Numbered from the stretch's first letter, positions 8,377-17,563 are shown. The stretch: 64,000 bases of DNA from Erythrobacter neustonensis (GCF_001663175.1 NZ_CP016033.1:2604001-2668000), one strand, 5' to 3'. Numbers and translations are program-made. Notes: generated by a model not told the origin, from the sequence alone.

Positions 8377-9249
8377 ATGGCTACCTGCGTGAAACCGCTG
8401 GAACCCCTCTTGCTTCCCGAATGGAAACCCGTCGCCGGGCTGTATATCCTTGCCACCCCGATTGGCAACTTGGCCGATATCACGCTGCGCGCGCTCAGCG
8501 TTTTGCAGGGCGCCGCGCTGATCGCCTGCGAAGATACGCGGGTGACGGGCAAGCTGTTGAAACATTACGGAATAAGGGCGCGGCTGCAACGGCTGGATGA
8601 CCATGCATCGCCCGAGGTGCGCAGCCGGATTGTCGATGAAGCGAGGCAGGCGGCGGTCGTGCTGGTGTCGGACGCGGGCACACCGCTGATCTCCGATCCG
8701 GGATACCGGCTGGTGCGCGAGGCGCGTGAGGCGGGGATCGATGTCGTCACCATCCCGGGCCCCTGCGCGGCGGTATCGGCGCTGGCGATTGCCGGATTGC
8801 CGTCCGACCGCTTCCTGTTTGCAGGCTTCCTGCCGGTCAAGGACAAGGCGCGGCGCGAGGCGCTCGAAGCGCTGGCCGATATTGCCGCGACGCTGATCTT
8901 CTACGAAACCGCGCCGCGGTTGACGAAAGCGCTTCTGGCGATTGCCGAAATCTGGCCGACGCGCGAAGTCGCGGTCGCGCGCGAGCTGACCAAGCTCCAC
9001 GAGGAATGCCGCAGCGGCACTGCGGCCGAGCTCGCCGCGCATTACGAGGCCCATCCACCGAAGGGCGAGATCGTGCTGCTGATCGGCCCGCCGGGCGCGG
9101 ACGAGGCACCGGTGCTCGACACCGATGCACTGCTGCGCGATGCGCTGGCCGGCGCCGGGCCGGGCAAGGCGGCGGGGCTGGTCGCCAAGGCCACCGGAAT
9201 CGACCGCGCGGTGCTCTATGCCCGCGCCCTGGAACTGAAGGGCGGATGA
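8377..9249 (+). CDS. rsmI: 16S rRNA (cytidine-1402 2'-O)-methyltransferase
   Basis: RsmI methylates the 2'-O of C1402 in the ribosomal P site. The 290-residue protein shows the tetrapyrrole-methylase-like fold: LYILATPIGNLADIT near residue 22, ACEDTR, VVLVSDAGTPLISDPG, and VTIPGPCAAVSALA, all highly conserved in the family. The ATG at 8377 is chosen over upstream starts because the family begins close to the LATPIGN motif. Only 26 bases separate it from the divergent lipoprotein start. Its stop overlaps the yraN start (ATGA), so it leads a four-gene unit with yraN, gshB and dedA. Confidence 0.95.
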   Translation: MATCVKPLEPLLLPEWKPVAGLYILATPIGNLADITLRALSVLQGAALIACEDTRVTGKLLKHYGIRARLQRLDDHASPEVRSRIVDEARQAAVVLVSDAGTPLISDPGYRLVREAREAGIDVVTIPGPCAAVSALAIAGLPSDRFLFAGFLPVKDKARREALEALADIAATLIFYETAPRLTKALLAIAEIWPTREVAVARELTKLHEECRSGTAAELAAHYEAHPPKGEIVLLIGPPGADEAPVLDTDALLRDALAGAGPGKAAGLVAKATGIDRAVLYARALELKGG

Positions 9250-9623
9250 CCCTGCCGCGCTCTCCCGAACAGCGCCGCGATGCCGACACTCGCGGGCGCG
9301 AGGGCGAGGCGGCGGCGGCGATGTATCTCGCGCAGGCGGGCTGGCAGATTCTTGCCGAGCGGGTGAAAACCAAGGCGGGCGAGATCGATCTCGTCGCCGC
9401 GCGCGCGGGGATCGTCGCCTTTGTCGAGGTGAAATGGCGCGCAAAGGCCGCGAGCCTCGCCGACGCCATCGACGAACGCCGCCTGGCGCGCGTCGCCGCC
9501 GCGGTGGAAATCGTGTGGCAGGACTTTGCCACCAAGGGCGAGGACATCCGCATCGATGTCATCCTGCTTGCACCGGGCATAAAGCCCGCCCACATCGAAA
9601 ACGCCTGGATGCCATTTGGCTGA
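9246..9623 (+). CDS. YraN (UPF0102) family protein, predicted nuclease fold
   Basis: The 125-residue protein matches the UPF0102/YraN family: an RGREGEAAAA helix, GWQILAERVKTKAGEIDLVAA, and FVEVKWR. The E-x-D ... E-V-K arrangement is the metal-binding core of a restriction-endonuclease-like fold seen in Holliday-junction resolvase relatives. The biological substrate is not established. The start ATG 9246 overlaps the rsmI stop. The rsmI-yraN pairing beside an LpoA-like gene is the same neighbourhood as in Escherichia coli. Confidence 0.9.
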   Translation: MTLPRSPEQRRDADTRGREGEAAAAMYLAQAGWQILAERVKTKAGEIDLVAARAGIVAFVEVKWRAKAASLADAIDERRLARVAAAVEIVWQDFATKGEDIRIDVILLAPGIKPAHIENAWMPFG

Positions 9624-9640
9624 CCGATCGGAGTGAAGAC

Positions 9641-10609
9641 ATGTCCTTGCGCGTAGCCGTCCAGATGGACCCCCTCGACCAGATCAAGATCGCGGGCGAC
9701 AGTTCCTTTGCGCTGATGCTTTCGGGCCAGGCGCGGGGATACACGCTTTACGAGTACAACGTCGAAAGCCTGACGCTCGACGAGGACGACCGCCTGCTTG
9801 CCCACGCCTATCCGGTGACGGTGCAGCGGGTCGAAGGCGATCATTTCACGCGGAACGAGCAGGTACGGCTCGATCTCGGGGCGGATGTCGATGTGGTGCT
9901 GATGCGGCAGGACCCGCCGTTCCACATGGGCTACATCACCGCGACGCACCTGCTCGAACGGATCGCGCACCACACGCTGGTGGTGAATGATCCCGCCAAT
10001 GTGCGCAACAGCCCCGAAAAGGTGATGGTGCTCAACTACCGCCGCTTCATGCCGCCGACGCTGGTCACCCGCAGCGTCGAGGAAGTGCGCCGCTTCATGG
10101 ACACGCACGGTGCGGTGGTGGTCAAACCGATCCACGGCAACGGCGGCAAGGCGATCTTCCGCATCGGCGAAAACGGCGAGAACCTGACCGCCCTGTTCGA
10201 GGTGTTCAACCAGACCTGGCCCGAGCCGCACATGGTCCAGCCCTTCCTTCCCGAAGTGCGCGAAGGCGACAAGCGGATCGTGTTGATCGACGGGGTGGTC
10301 GCGGGCGCCATCAACCGCGTGCCGGGCGAGGGCGAGTTCCGCAGCAATCTGGCGATGGGCGGCAGCGCGCAGGCGACGCAGCTGACGCCGCGCGAAGAGG
10401 AAATCTGCGCGGCGCTCGGCCCGGATTTGCAACGCCTGGGCCTGACCTTTGTTGGCATCGACGTGATCGGCGGTAAGTGGCTCACCGAAATCAACGTCAC
10501 CTCGCCCACGGGCATCGTGGCGATTGACCGGTTCAACAACACTGATACGGCGGGAATGATCTGGGACGCGATCGAACGGCGACTGGCAGACCGTCACACC
10601 GCGACCTGA
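9641..10609 (+). CDS. gshB: Glutathione synthetase
   Basis: GshB joins gamma-glutamylcysteine and glycine with ATP. The 322-residue protein has the family N-terminal domain (MRQDPPFHMGYITATHLLE), then an ATP-grasp domain with KPIHGNGGKAIFR, a VQPFLPEVREGDKRIVLIDG strand and the closing TEINVTSPTG motif that holds magnesium and ATP. ATG 9641 follows a GGAGTGAAGAC leader. The gene is 17 bases after yraN and 33 before dedA, in one apparent unit. Confidence 0.96.
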   Translation: MSLRVAVQMDPLDQIKIAGDSSFALMLSGQARGYTLYEYNVESLTLDEDDRLLAHAYPVTVQRVEGDHFTRNEQVRLDLGADVDVVLMRQDPPFHMGYITATHLLERIAHHTLVVNDPANVRNSPEKVMVLNYRRFMPPTLVTRSVEEVRRFMDTHGAVVVKPIHGNGGKAIFRIGENGENLTALFEVFNQTWPEPHMVQPFLPEVREGDKRIVLIDGVVAGAINRVPGEGEFRSNLAMGGSAQATQLTPREEEICAALGPDLQRLGLTFVGIDVIGGKWLTEINVTSPTGIVAIDRFNNTDTAGMIWDAIERRLADRHTAT

Positions 10610-10642
10610 CCCGACCTCTCCCGCCAAGGCGACATACGAACC

Positions 10643-11272
10643 ATGACCGCATTCCTCCTCGAACTGCTCAACAAGGGCGGATATATCGGCATTTTCCTGC
10701 TGATGGCTGCCGAGAACATCTTCCCGCCGATCCCGTCCGAGGTGATCATGGGCGGGGCCGGCGTGCTGGTCGCGCGCGGCGAGATGACGTTCTGGATGGT
10801 GTGGGTCGTGGCCACCGCAGGCACGGTTGCGGGCAACCTGTTCTGGTACTGGATCGGCGTGCGCTGGAGCGAGGAGCAGTTGAAGGCGATCATCGACCGC
10901 TGGGGCCGCTGGCTGACCTTCGAATGGGACGAGTTCACCAAGGCGCGCGACATCTTCCGCAAATATGGCGACGGGATCGTTTTCGCGCTGCGTTTTTCGC
11001 CGATTTTGCGCACCATCGTTTCGCTGCCCGCGGGCCTTGCGCACATGAAGCTGTGGCATTTCTGCCTGTTCACCTTCCTCGGTTCGGGTATCTGGAACGC
11101 GATCCTGATTTTCGGCGGCAAGGCGCTCGAACCGCTGATCGAGCGGTTCGAGAAGTTTGCAGGCTACGGGATCGCCGCCTTCGTGCTCGCCGGGGTCGTC
11201 TTCTACATCTACCGCGTGGTGACGTGGAAGCCGGTCAAGGAACACGAGGCCGAGGACCGCACGCAGCTTTGA
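10643..11272 (+). CDS. DedA family integral membrane protein
   Basis: The 209-residue protein has the DedA/SNARE-associated domain: an N-terminal hydrophobic helix, the ENIFPPIPSE re-entrant motif near residue 25, a central amphipathic stretch, RFSPILRTIVSLPAGLAHM, and terminal membrane helices. Family members move undecaprenyl phosphate or phospholipids across the inner membrane and affect envelope homeostasis; the substrate of this paralogue cannot be read from sequence. The gene closes the rsmI unit and is convergent with xerC, with four bases between stops. Confidence 0.9.
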   Translation: MTAFLLELLNKGGYIGIFLLMAAENIFPPIPSEVIMGGAGVLVARGEMTFWMVWVVATAGTVAGNLFWYWIGVRWSEEQLKAIIDRWGRWLTFEWDEFTKARDIFRKYGDGIVFALRFSPILRTIVSLPAGLAHMKLWHFCLFTFLGSGIWNAILIFGGKALEPLIERFEKFAGYGIAAFVLAGVVFYIYRVVTWKPVKEHEAEDRTQL

Positions 11273-11276
11273 TCGC

Positions 11277-12167
11277 TTACCCGCGCGGGTGAGCCTTGCG
11301 GTAGTTTTCCAGCAAGGCCGCCGCATCGACGCGGGTGTAGATCTGGGTCGAGCCGAGCGATGCGTGGCCGAGCAGTTCCTGCAGGCTGCGCAGGTCCGCG
11401 CCCGCGCTCAAAAGATGCGTTGCAAAGGAATGCCGCAGTGCGTGCGGGGTGGCGGTATCGGGCAGGCCCAGCGCGCGGCGCGCCTGCGCCACGGCGCGCT
11501 GCACCACTCCGGGTGACAGCGGCCCGCCCTTTTCCCCGCGAAACAGCGGCGTTGCGGGATCGAGCGGCCAAGGGCAGGCACGAACATAGTCGGCAATCGC
11601 CGCGCGGGTGATCGGCAGCACCGGCACCGTGCGCTGCTTGCCGCCCTTGCCGGTCACCACCAGCACCTCGCCCGGCGTTGCATCGCGGCCCTTCAATGAC
11701 AGCGCTTCGGCGATCCGCAGACCCGATCCATAGAGCAGCAGCAGCACCGCACGGTCGCGCGCGCCCACCCAGTCGGTCCGCGCCAGATCGTCGACCAGAT
11801 CGACCAGCCCGCTGGCCTCGTCGGGGGTGACGGGGCGGGGCAATCCCTTCTTGATCCGCGGGCCCCGAAGACGCGGCGGGGCGGGGTCGGGATCGCCTGC
11901 CTGCTTGCGGGCAAAAGCGATAAAGGCCTTGAGCGCCGACAATTCGCGCGCGGTGCTGGCGTTGGAAAGGCCATCGCCGCGCCGGGCGGCCAAGTGGGCG
12001 CGCAGATCATGCGCTTCGGTTCTTGCAACCGCTTCCCAGTCGCTCAACCCGCGCGCAGCGATCAGCCTTTGCGCCGCCGCGACATAGGCGCGCACGGTGT
12101 GGGGCGACCGGCGCCTTCCATCGGCAAGATGCGTGCGCCACGCTTCGAGCAGCGCGGGCGCGGTCAT
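11277..12167 (-). CDS. xerC: Tyrosine recombinase XerC
   Basis: XerC acts with XerD at dif to resolve chromosome dimers. The 296-residue protein has an N-terminal SAM-like domain (about 1-90) and a catalytic domain with the Arg in GSGLRIAEALSL, the Lys in VTGKGGKQRTVP, the HALRHSFATHLL box, the LLGHASLGSTQIY box and the nucleophile Tyr in it. The start ATG 12167 overlaps the hemW stop. It sits among housekeeping genes rather than a mobile element, which supports the XerC role; distinguishing XerC from XerD rests mainly on this context and length. Confidence 0.88.
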   Translation of the reverse strand: MTAPALLEAWRTHLADGRRRSPHTVRAYVAAAQRLIAARGLSDWEAVARTEAHDLRAHLAARRGDGLSNASTARELSALKAFIAFARKQAGDPDPAPPRLRGPRIKKGLPRPVTPDEASGLVDLVDDLARTDWVGARDRAVLLLLYGSGLRIAEALSLKGRDATPGEVLVVTGKGGKQRTVPVLPITRAAIADYVRACPWPLDPATPLFRGEKGGPLSPGVVQRAVAQARRALGLPDTATPHALRHSFATHLLSAGADLRSLQELLGHASLGSTQIYTRVDAAALLENYRKAHPRG

Positions 12168-13315
12168 GCAGCGACCAGCGTATCGGCGACCACTTCGGCC
12201 AGCAGGCTGTCGAGTAGCGCGCGGCCCTGCGGCATCACCCCGATCCGTGTGCCATCGGCCCACATCAGGCCCAGCCCTGACAGCCGCGCCAGCGCCGCTT
12301 CCTCGATCAGACCCGCCCGCGTCAGTCCGAACCTTGCGGACAGCGCGGCAAGATCGACCCCCTCGGCAAGCCGCAAGCCCATCAGCAAGGCTTCGGCCGC
12401 CTGATCGCTCACCGCCAGATCACGGGCTTCGACGATGCCGTCGCCCTGCGCTGCGACCGCGGCGAGGAAATTCTCGGGCTTCTTGTGCCGCACCGTGGCA
12501 ACCGCGCCGCGCCTTCCATGCGCGCCCGGACCAATCCCGGCATAATCCTGATAGCGCCAATAGGCGAGATTGTGGCGGCTTTCCTCGCCATCCCGCGCAT
12601 GGTTGCTTGTCTCGTAGGCGGGAAGCCCCGCAGCCGCCGTCATCGTCTGGGTGATGTCGAACAGCGCCGCCGCCTCGTCATCACCGAGCGGCACCAATCG
12701 CCCGCGCCGCACATCGCTGGCAAAGCGCGTGCCCGGCTCGATCGTCAGCTGATACAGCGACATATGCCCCGTGCCGAAACCGAGTGCGCGCGCCAGACGC
12801 GCTTCCCACAAATCGGGCGTGTGGCCGGGGAGCGCGTAGATCATGTCGAAACTGACTCGCGCAAAATGCCGCTGCGCGGTTTCCAGCGCCGCCAGCGCCT
12901 CGTCCGCGCCGTGCAGCCGTCCCAGAAAGCGCAATTCATCATCGTCGAGCGACTGCACCCCCAGCGACACGCGGTTGATCCCGGCCTGCGCGAGCGCGGC
13001 AAACTTCGCCGTCTCGACCGATGAGGGGTTGGCCTCCAGCGTGATCTCGATTCCCTGAGCGAAGCCCCACAAACGTTCAGCCTCCGCGAGCAATGCAGCG
13101 ACCAGCGCGGGCGGCATCAGCGACGGGGTGCCGCCGCCGAAGAAGATCGAGGTCAGCGTCTCGCCGCCGGCAACCGCCGCTTCGGCGCGCATGTCGGCGA
13201 TCAGCGCGGCCTGCCACGCGGGCACGTCCACCCCGTCGCGCACATGCGAGTTGAAATCGCAATAAGGGCATTTCTTGGCGCAGAACGGCCAGTGAATATA
13301 AAGCGCGCGGGCCAC
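12164..13315 (-). CDS. hemW: Radical SAM heme chaperone HemW
   Basis: The 383-residue protein begins with the radical-SAM cluster motif CAKKCPYC (Cys12, Cys16, Cys19), followed by FGGGTPSLM, EANPSSVE and RVSLGVQS, the signature of HemW/HemN-type enzymes. HemW binds heme and delivers it to client proteins; it lacks the true HemN C-terminal features, and the CxxxCxxC spacing without an extra Cys points to HemW rather than coproporphyrinogen III dehydrogenase. It is coupled to xerC downstream. The order hrcA / rph-rdgB-hemW is common in alphaproteobacteria; here a forward CAP-domain gene is inserted between rdgB and hemW. Confidence 0.9.
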   Translation of the reverse strand: MARALYIHWPFCAKKCPYCDFNSHVRDGVDVPAWQAALIADMRAEAAVAGGETLTSIFFGGGTPSLMPPALVAALLAEAERLWGFAQGIEITLEANPSSVETAKFAALAQAGINRVSLGVQSLDDDELRFLGRLHGADEALAALETAQRHFARVSFDMIYALPGHTPDLWEARLARALGFGTGHMSLYQLTIEPGTRFASDVRRGRLVPLGDDEAAALFDITQTMTAAAGLPAYETSNHARDGEESRHNLAYWRYQDYAGIGPGAHGRRGAVATVRHKKPENFLAAVAAQGDGIVEARDLAVSDQAAEALLMGLRLAEGVDLAALSARFGLTRAGLIEEAALARLSGLGLMWADGTRIGVMPQGRALLDSLLAEVVADTLVAA

Positions 13316-13363
13316 GGTGGTTTGCTTCAGCCTCGCTTAAGGGTGTGGGGGTAGGGGAGCATC

Positions 13364-13924
13364 ATGCGCCGCTTTACCCTTGCATCCGCCTTTGCCCAAG
13401 CCCTTGCTGCGGGTTTCGCCGTCCTCGCATCCGCCGCTCATGCGCAGGGTTCCGCCTATCCAACCCCCGACCAGCGCGATTTCCTCGCCGCGCACAACGA
13501 AGCCCGAGGCGATGCGGGCGCCCCGCCGCTGGTGTGGAGCGACCGGCTCGAACGCGATGCGATGGCGTGGGCGCGGCATCTGGCAGCGCGCGATCTCTAC
13601 GAGCACGCCTCGCCCGATCAGCGGCGCGGGCAGGGCGAGAACCTGTGGCGCGGTCCGCGCGATCAGTGGTCGGTGTGGGACAAGGTCGGCTTCTTCATCG
13701 AGGAAAAGCGGCATTTCCGTCCCGGCAATTTCCCCGACATTTCGCGCACGGGCCGCTGGAACGATGTCGGGCACTATACCCAGATCATCTGGCCCGAAAC
13801 GCGCGAGGTCGGCTGCGCGATCGCCTATACCCGCGCCGAGGAAGTGCTGGTGTGCCGTTACTGGCCCGCGGGCAACATCTGGGGACAGCGCATCGACGCG
13901 CGGGGGAGCCGCGCGCGCCGCTGA
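13364..13924 (+). CDS. Secreted CAP (SCP/PR-1) domain protein
   Basis: The 186-residue protein has a signal peptide ending in AHAQ and one CAP domain. Family signatures are HNEARGDAGAPPLVWSDRL, ARHLAARDLYEHAS, GENLWRGP, the GHYTQIIWPET box and VCRYWPAGN. The two His and Glu residues lining the CAP cavity are retained (HNEAR, EHAS, GENL, GHYTQ). Bacterial CAP proteins are extracellular or periplasmic and of mostly unknown action. The gene is forward, while hemW and rdgB on either side are reverse; its stop abuts the rdgB stop with no gap. Confidence 0.9.
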   Translation: MRRFTLASAFAQALAAGFAVLASAAHAQGSAYPTPDQRDFLAAHNEARGDAGAPPLVWSDRLERDAMAWARHLAARDLYEHASPDQRRGQGENLWRGPRDQWSVWDKVGFFIEEKRHFRPGNFPDISRTGRWNDVGHYTQIIWPETREVGCAIAYTRAEEVLVCRYWPAGNIWGQRIDARGSRARR

Positions 13925-14557
13925 TCAGGCGCCGAACTGCGCGGCGACCAGCTTGGCGAAGGCATCGGCGCGGTGGCTGATCGCGTGTTTCGCTTCCGGC
14001 GCGATTTCGGCAAAGGTCTGCTCTGCGCCGGTGGGAACGAACACCGGGTCGTAACCGAAGCCCAGCGTCCCGCGCGGCGGCCATGTCAGCGTGCCCGTGC
14101 ACGTGCCTTCGTAAACCGCGTGTTCCCCGTCGGGCCAGGCAATCGCCAGCACGCAATGGAACGCCGCCGATCGGTCGACGCCATCACCCTTTTCGGCGAG
14201 CATTCCTTCGACCTTGCCCATCGCCATGTACCAGTCGCGGCCCGGTGCGCCTTCGAACCATTGCCGCTCGGCCCAGTCGGCGGTGTAGACCCCGGGGCGC
14301 CCATCCAGCGCCGCAACGCTGAGCCCGCTGTCATCCGCCAGCGCCGCCAGCCCCGAAGCCTCCGCCGCCGCGCGCGCCTTGATCAGCGCGTTCTGGACAA
14401 AGGTGGTGCCCGTCTCGGCCGGCTCGGGCAGGCCCAGCGACCCCGCCGAGATGCAACGCACCCCGTAAGGATCGAGCAGCGCGCCGATTTCCTTGAGCTT
14501 GCCCGCATTGTGCGTGGCAATCACGAGGGTGCCAGAGCCGAGACGGCGGTCGGTCAC
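13925..14557 (-). CDS. rdgB: XTP/dITP pyrophosphatase (RdgB/HAM1 family)
   Basis: RdgB removes deaminated purine triphosphates (ITP, dITP, XTP) from the pool. The 210-residue protein has the family start [12 protein letters not shown], the catalytic [25 protein letters not shown] stretch (shown here in parts: DDSGL and PGVYTADWA), FGYDPVF, and the closing [11 protein letters not shown]. Its ATG overlaps the rph stop by four bases, giving translational coupling with RNase PH. It is convergent with the CAP-domain gene. Confidence 0.95.
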   Translation of the reverse strand: MTDRRLGSGTLVIATHNAGKLKEIGALLDPYGVRCISAGSLGLPEPAETGTTFVQNALIKARAAAEASGLAALADDSGLSVAALDGRPGVYTADWAERQWFEGAPGRDWYMAMGKVEGMLAEKGDGVDRSAAFHCVLAIAWPDGEHAVYEGTCTGTLTWPPRGTLGFGYDPVFVPTGAEQTFAEIAPEAKHAISHRADAFAKLVAAQFGA

Positions 14558-15267
14558 TTCACCGCGTCCAATTGCGCGGCGAAGATCCGGTCGGCGCCGA
14601 TCCGGGCGAGGCGCAACAGGCGCAGCAAGCCCTCCTCGTCATAGGTCGCGCCTTCGGCGGTGGCCTGCACTTCGGCAATCTTGCCGCCGGTCAGCAGCAC
14701 GAAATTGCCGTCGGCTTCTGCGTTCGAATCCTCGTCATAATCGAGGTCGAGCACCGGGGTGCCCTTGAAGATGCCGCAGGAAATGCCGGCGACCTGCGCA
14801 GAAATCGGATCGTGCTTGATATCGCCCGACTTCATCAGGCCGTTGACCGCAAGGCGCAGAGCGATCCACGCGCCCGAGATGGCCGCGGTGCGCGTGCCGC
14901 CGTCGGCCTGGATCACGTCGCAATCCAGAGTGATCTGCCGTTCGCCGAGCTTTTGCAGATCGACCACAGCGCGCAAGGAACGCCCGATGAGCCGCTGGAT
15001 TTCCTGCGTGCGGCCCGATTGCTTGCCCTTGGCCGCCTCGCGTGCGCCGCGGGTGTGGGTGGCGCGCGGAAGCATCGAATATTCGCCCGTTACCCAGCCT
15101 TCGCCCTTGCCGCGCAGCCATGGCGGAACGCCGCGCTCGACGCTGGCGGTGCACAGCACCTTGGTGTCGCCGAAACCGATCAGCACCGATCCTTCGGCGT
15201 GGCGGGTGTATCCGGTCTCGATCGTAATGGCGCGCATTTCATCGGGCGCGCGTCCTGAAGGGCGCAT
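14554..15267 (-). CDS. rph: Ribonuclease PH
   Basis: RNase PH trims 3' ends of tRNA precursors by phosphorolysis as a hexameric ring. The 237-residue protein starts with the family [12 protein letters not shown] motif and contains [19 protein letters not shown], the [20 protein letters not shown] region (Arg residues that bind phosphate), [16 protein letters not shown] and [18 protein letters not shown]. It is full length. Its start faces hrcA across 78 bases. Confidence 0.97.
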   Translation of the reverse strand: MRPSGRAPDEMRAITIETGYTRHAEGSVLIGFGDTKVLCTASVERGVPPWLRGKGEGWVTGEYSMLPRATHTRGAREAAKGKQSGRTQEIQRLIGRSLRAVVDLQKLGERQITLDCDVIQADGGTRTAAISGAWIALRLAVNGLMKSGDIKHDPISAQVAGISCGIFKGTPVLDLDYDEDSNAEADGNFVLLTGGKIAEVQATAEGATYDEEGLLRLLRLARIGADRIFAAQLDAVK

Positions 15268-15345
15268 GGAAATTCCTTTGATTGGTTGCGCGCCAATAGG
15301 CGTGGGCCACTTGTCGCGGCAAGCGCAAAGACTAAGATTGCGCCC

Positions 15346-16389
15346 ATGACTGCGCTCCCCGTGACCGAACTGACCGCCCGCGCGCGCGACATCTTTCAGC
15401 GCGTGGTCGAGGAATATATCGCGAGCGGGCAGCCGGTGGGTTCGAAGACGCTTGCCGCCGATGGCACGCTGAACCTGTCGCCCGCCTCGATCCGGTCGGT
15501 GCTCGCCGATCTGGAGACGGCAGGACTACTCGCCGCGCCGCACACCAGCGCGGGGCGCTTGCCGACCGATGCGGGCCTGCGCATTTTCGTCGACGGGATG
15601 ATGCGCGTGGCCGAACCGACGCGCGAGGAACAGGCCGCGATCGAGGCGCGGCTGGCGGGCGCGGGGCCGGTCGAGGCGGCATTGAAGCAGGCATCCGCGA
15701 TCCTCTCCGACCTGTCGGGTGCGGCGGGCATGGTGCTCGTCGCGCCGCGCGAACAGCGGCTGGCGCAGTTCAGCCTCGTCGATCTGGGGCAGGGGCGCGC
15801 GCTCGCGGTGCTGGTGGGAGAGGATGGCGCAGTCGAAAACCGGGTGATCCAGATCGGCGGCGCGCTCGATCCGGGCGCGCTCGATCGCGCTTCGAATTAC
15901 ATCACCGCGCGGCTTGCCGGGCGCACGCTGGCCGAGGCCGCAGCGGCGATGCGCGCCGAAATCGGCAAGGGCGAGACGCAGCTCGATGCGGCAAGCCGCG
16001 ATCTGGTCGAACGCGGGCTTGCCGTGTGGAGCCAGGATGCCGCCGCGCGGCCCGTGCTGATCGTGCGCGGTGCGGCCAACCTGCTCGACGACGCGGCGCT
16101 GGGCGATATCGAACGGGTGCGCAGTCTGCTCGAGGATCTTGAAAACAAGCAGTCGGTGGCAGAGCTGCTCGATTCGGCGCGGGAGGCCGATGCCACGCGG
16201 ATTTTCATCGGTTCGGAAAACCGCCTGTTTGCGCTGTCGGGCTCGTCCGTGATCGCCTCGCCCTACCGCGACCGCGAGGGGCGCGTGGTCGGCGTGCTGG
16301 GTGTGATTGGCCCGGTGCGGTTGAATTATGCGCGGGTTGTCCCCATGGTGGATCTGACCGCCCGTTCGCTGGGCAAGCTCATCGCTTGA
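15346..16389 (+). CDS. hrcA: Heat-inducible transcription repressor HrcA
   Basis: The 347-residue protein has an N-terminal winged helix (about 1-80, with [24 protein letters not shown] and [14 protein letters not shown]) and a C-terminal dimerisation/IDI domain ending [19 protein letters not shown]. HrcA normally represses groESL through CIRCE elements and is activated by GroEL. groESL is not in the window and no CIRCE repeat is visible before hrcA or dnaK. ATG 15346 is chosen by the conserved N-terminus. grpE begins 17 bases downstream. Confidence 0.95.
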   Translation: MTALPVTELTARARDIFQRVVEEYIASGQPVGSKTLAADGTLNLSPASIRSVLADLETAGLLAAPHTSAGRLPTDAGLRIFVDGMMRVAEPTREEQAAIEARLAGAGPVEAALKQASAILSDLSGAAGMVLVAPREQRLAQFSLVDLGQGRALAVLVGEDGAVENRVIQIGGALDPGALDRASNYITARLAGRTLAEAAAAMRAEIGKGETQLDAASRDLVERGLAVWSQDAAARPVLIVRGAANLLDDAALGDIERVRSLLEDLENKQSVAELLDSAREADATRIFIGSENRLFALSGSSVIASPYRDREGRVVGVLGVIGPVRLNYARVVPMVDLTARSLGKLIA

Positions 16390-16406
16390 ATGGAAAGCCA
16401 CAACAC

Positions 16407-16976
16407 ATGACCGAGAATGAAAAGCCGCTGGATCAGGCGGCTGAAGACGAATTGAAGGGCGTGCCCGAACACCTGCGCGGCGATGCCGATGAAACCGATG
16501 GCACCGCCGAGGCGCTCGACGCGCTGCGCCGCGATCTCGATGCGGCCAAGCAAGAGGTGCTCTACGCGCAGGCCGAAACGCAGAACGTGCGCCGCCGGCT
16601 CGAACGCGAGAAGGACGAGGCGCGCGCCTATGCCGCGACCGGCTTTGCGCGCGACATCCTGAGCGTTGCCGACAACCTGTCGCGCGCGATCGACGCGATC
16701 CCGCAAGGGTTGCGCGACGACGACACGATGAAGGGTCTGGTGATCGGGTTGGAAGCGACACAGCGCGAGCTGGAAAAGGTTTTCGCCGCCAACGGCATCA
16801 CCCGCATCGCCGCCGTCGGTCTGCCGCTCGACCCCAACCAGCATCAGGCGATGCTTGAAGTGCCGAGCGCCGATCACGAACCGGGCACGGTGGTCTCCGA
16901 AATGCAGGCCGGTTGGATGATCAAGGATCGTCTGCTGCGCGCCGCAATGGTGGCAGTTGCGAAGAAGCCCGACTGA
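16407..16976 (+). CDS. grpE: Nucleotide exchange factor GrpE
   Basis: GrpE releases ADP from DnaK. The 189-residue protein has an acidic N-terminus, a long coiled coil (about 45-80, with AQAETQNVRRRLEREKDEA) and the C-terminal beta-wing ending with DHEPGTVVSEMQAGWMIKDRLLRAAMVAV, of which GTV and GW are hallmark residues. ATG 16407 is preferred; a TTG at 16386 in the hrcA tail would add seven residues. It forms a unit with hrcA and ends at a strong terminator. Confidence 0.95.
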   Translation: MTENEKPLDQAAEDELKGVPEHLRGDADETDGTAEALDALRRDLDAAKQEVLYAQAETQNVRRRLEREKDEARAYAATGFARDILSVADNLSRAIDAIPQGLRDDDTMKGLVIGLEATQRELEKVFAANGITRIAAVGLPLDPNQHQAMLEVPSADHEPGTVVSEMQAGWMIKDRLLRAAMVAVAKKPD

Positions 16977-17002
16977 CCCGCTGCGGTTGAAATCGAATGG
17001 AC

Positions 17003-17045
17003 CGGACGGCATCGGCGCGCAAGGCGCCGGTGCCGTTCGTCTTTT
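17003..17045 (+). terminator. Intrinsic terminator after grpE (bidirectional position)
   Basis: A 13-bp stem (17006-17018 with 17024-17036, one G-T pair), extended by three outer pairs, surrounds a 5-base loop and is followed by TCTTTT. It sits between grpE and the convergent HEMTH-motif gene. Confidence 0.75.
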
Positions 17046-17054
17046 GGGGTAGGG

Positions 17055-17561
17055 CTACCGCTGCGCCCCGGGAAAGGCGACCAGCGCTCTATAGGGCGCG
17101 GCATCCCCGACCCCGCGCACCATCCCGCCGCGCCGCAAGGTGAAGGCATGCGCGACGATCTCTGCCTGCTGCTCGATCCCGTATTGTTCGAGCTTCCAGC
17201 CCGGGCGCAGCGCATAGTCATAGCGGCACCACGGATGCCGGCGCAGCACCAGATACCAGCGGCCCAATGTCTGCGCCTGCCACACATGCGTCATCTCGTG
17301 AATGAAATGCGCCTGGCGCGACAGCGAGGCGGCGGAAAAATCGTCGCAGTAATGCGCGGCTTCCGGGTGGAAGTGCAAGTGCCCCATCGGCGCCATCGTC
17401 ACCCCGCGCGGTTGAAGCGGGAAGAACTTGCGGCGCTTGATCTTCACCGGCGCATAATCGATCGCATCGCCGAAGACAGTGCGGGCAAGCGCGACCTCGC
17501 CCGGCGTCAGCGGGCGCGCCCCGCCAACTTCGCAGACGAGCGGGGACGAAGGCGCGGACAC
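17055..17561 (-). CDS. Conserved protein with HEMTH metallopeptidase-like motif (vgr-related type)
   Basis: The 168-residue protein holds HFIHEMTHVWQAQ near its middle, an HExxH zinc-binding motif, followed about 45 residues later by EQQAEIVAH, whose Glu could be the third zinc ligand as in gluzincins. No signal peptide or membrane segment is seen. Similar short proteins in sphingomonads carry the uninformative label vgr-related, and the HExxHxxQ pattern also recalls DUF4157. No type VI or contractile-injection genes are nearby. Peptidase activity is an inference from the motif only. It ends three bases before the copper-chaperone stop region and probably shares its transcript. Confidence 0.72.
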   Translation of the reverse strand: MSAPSSPLVCEVGGARPLTPGEVALARTVFGDAIDYAPVKIKRRKFFPLQPRGVTMAPMGHLHFHPEAAHYCDDFSAASLSRQAHFIHEMTHVWQAQTLGRWYLVLRRHPWCRYDYALRPGWKLEQYGIEQQAEIVAHAFTLRRGGMVRGVGDAAPYRALVAFPGAQR

Positions 17562-17563
17562 GC

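Noticed and set aside
11277..12167. Tyrosine recombinase as an integrase of a mobile element
   Set aside because: It has XerC length, sits among core genes coupled to hemW, and no att site or cargo is found.
15268..15345. CIRCE element before hrcA
   Set aside because: No TTAGCACTC-N9-GAGTGCTAA-like inverted repeat is present here or upstream of dnaK (18062-18238).
17055..17561. HEMTH protein as part of a contractile-injection or type VI system
   Set aside because: No sheath, tube, baseplate or VgrG gene is in the window.
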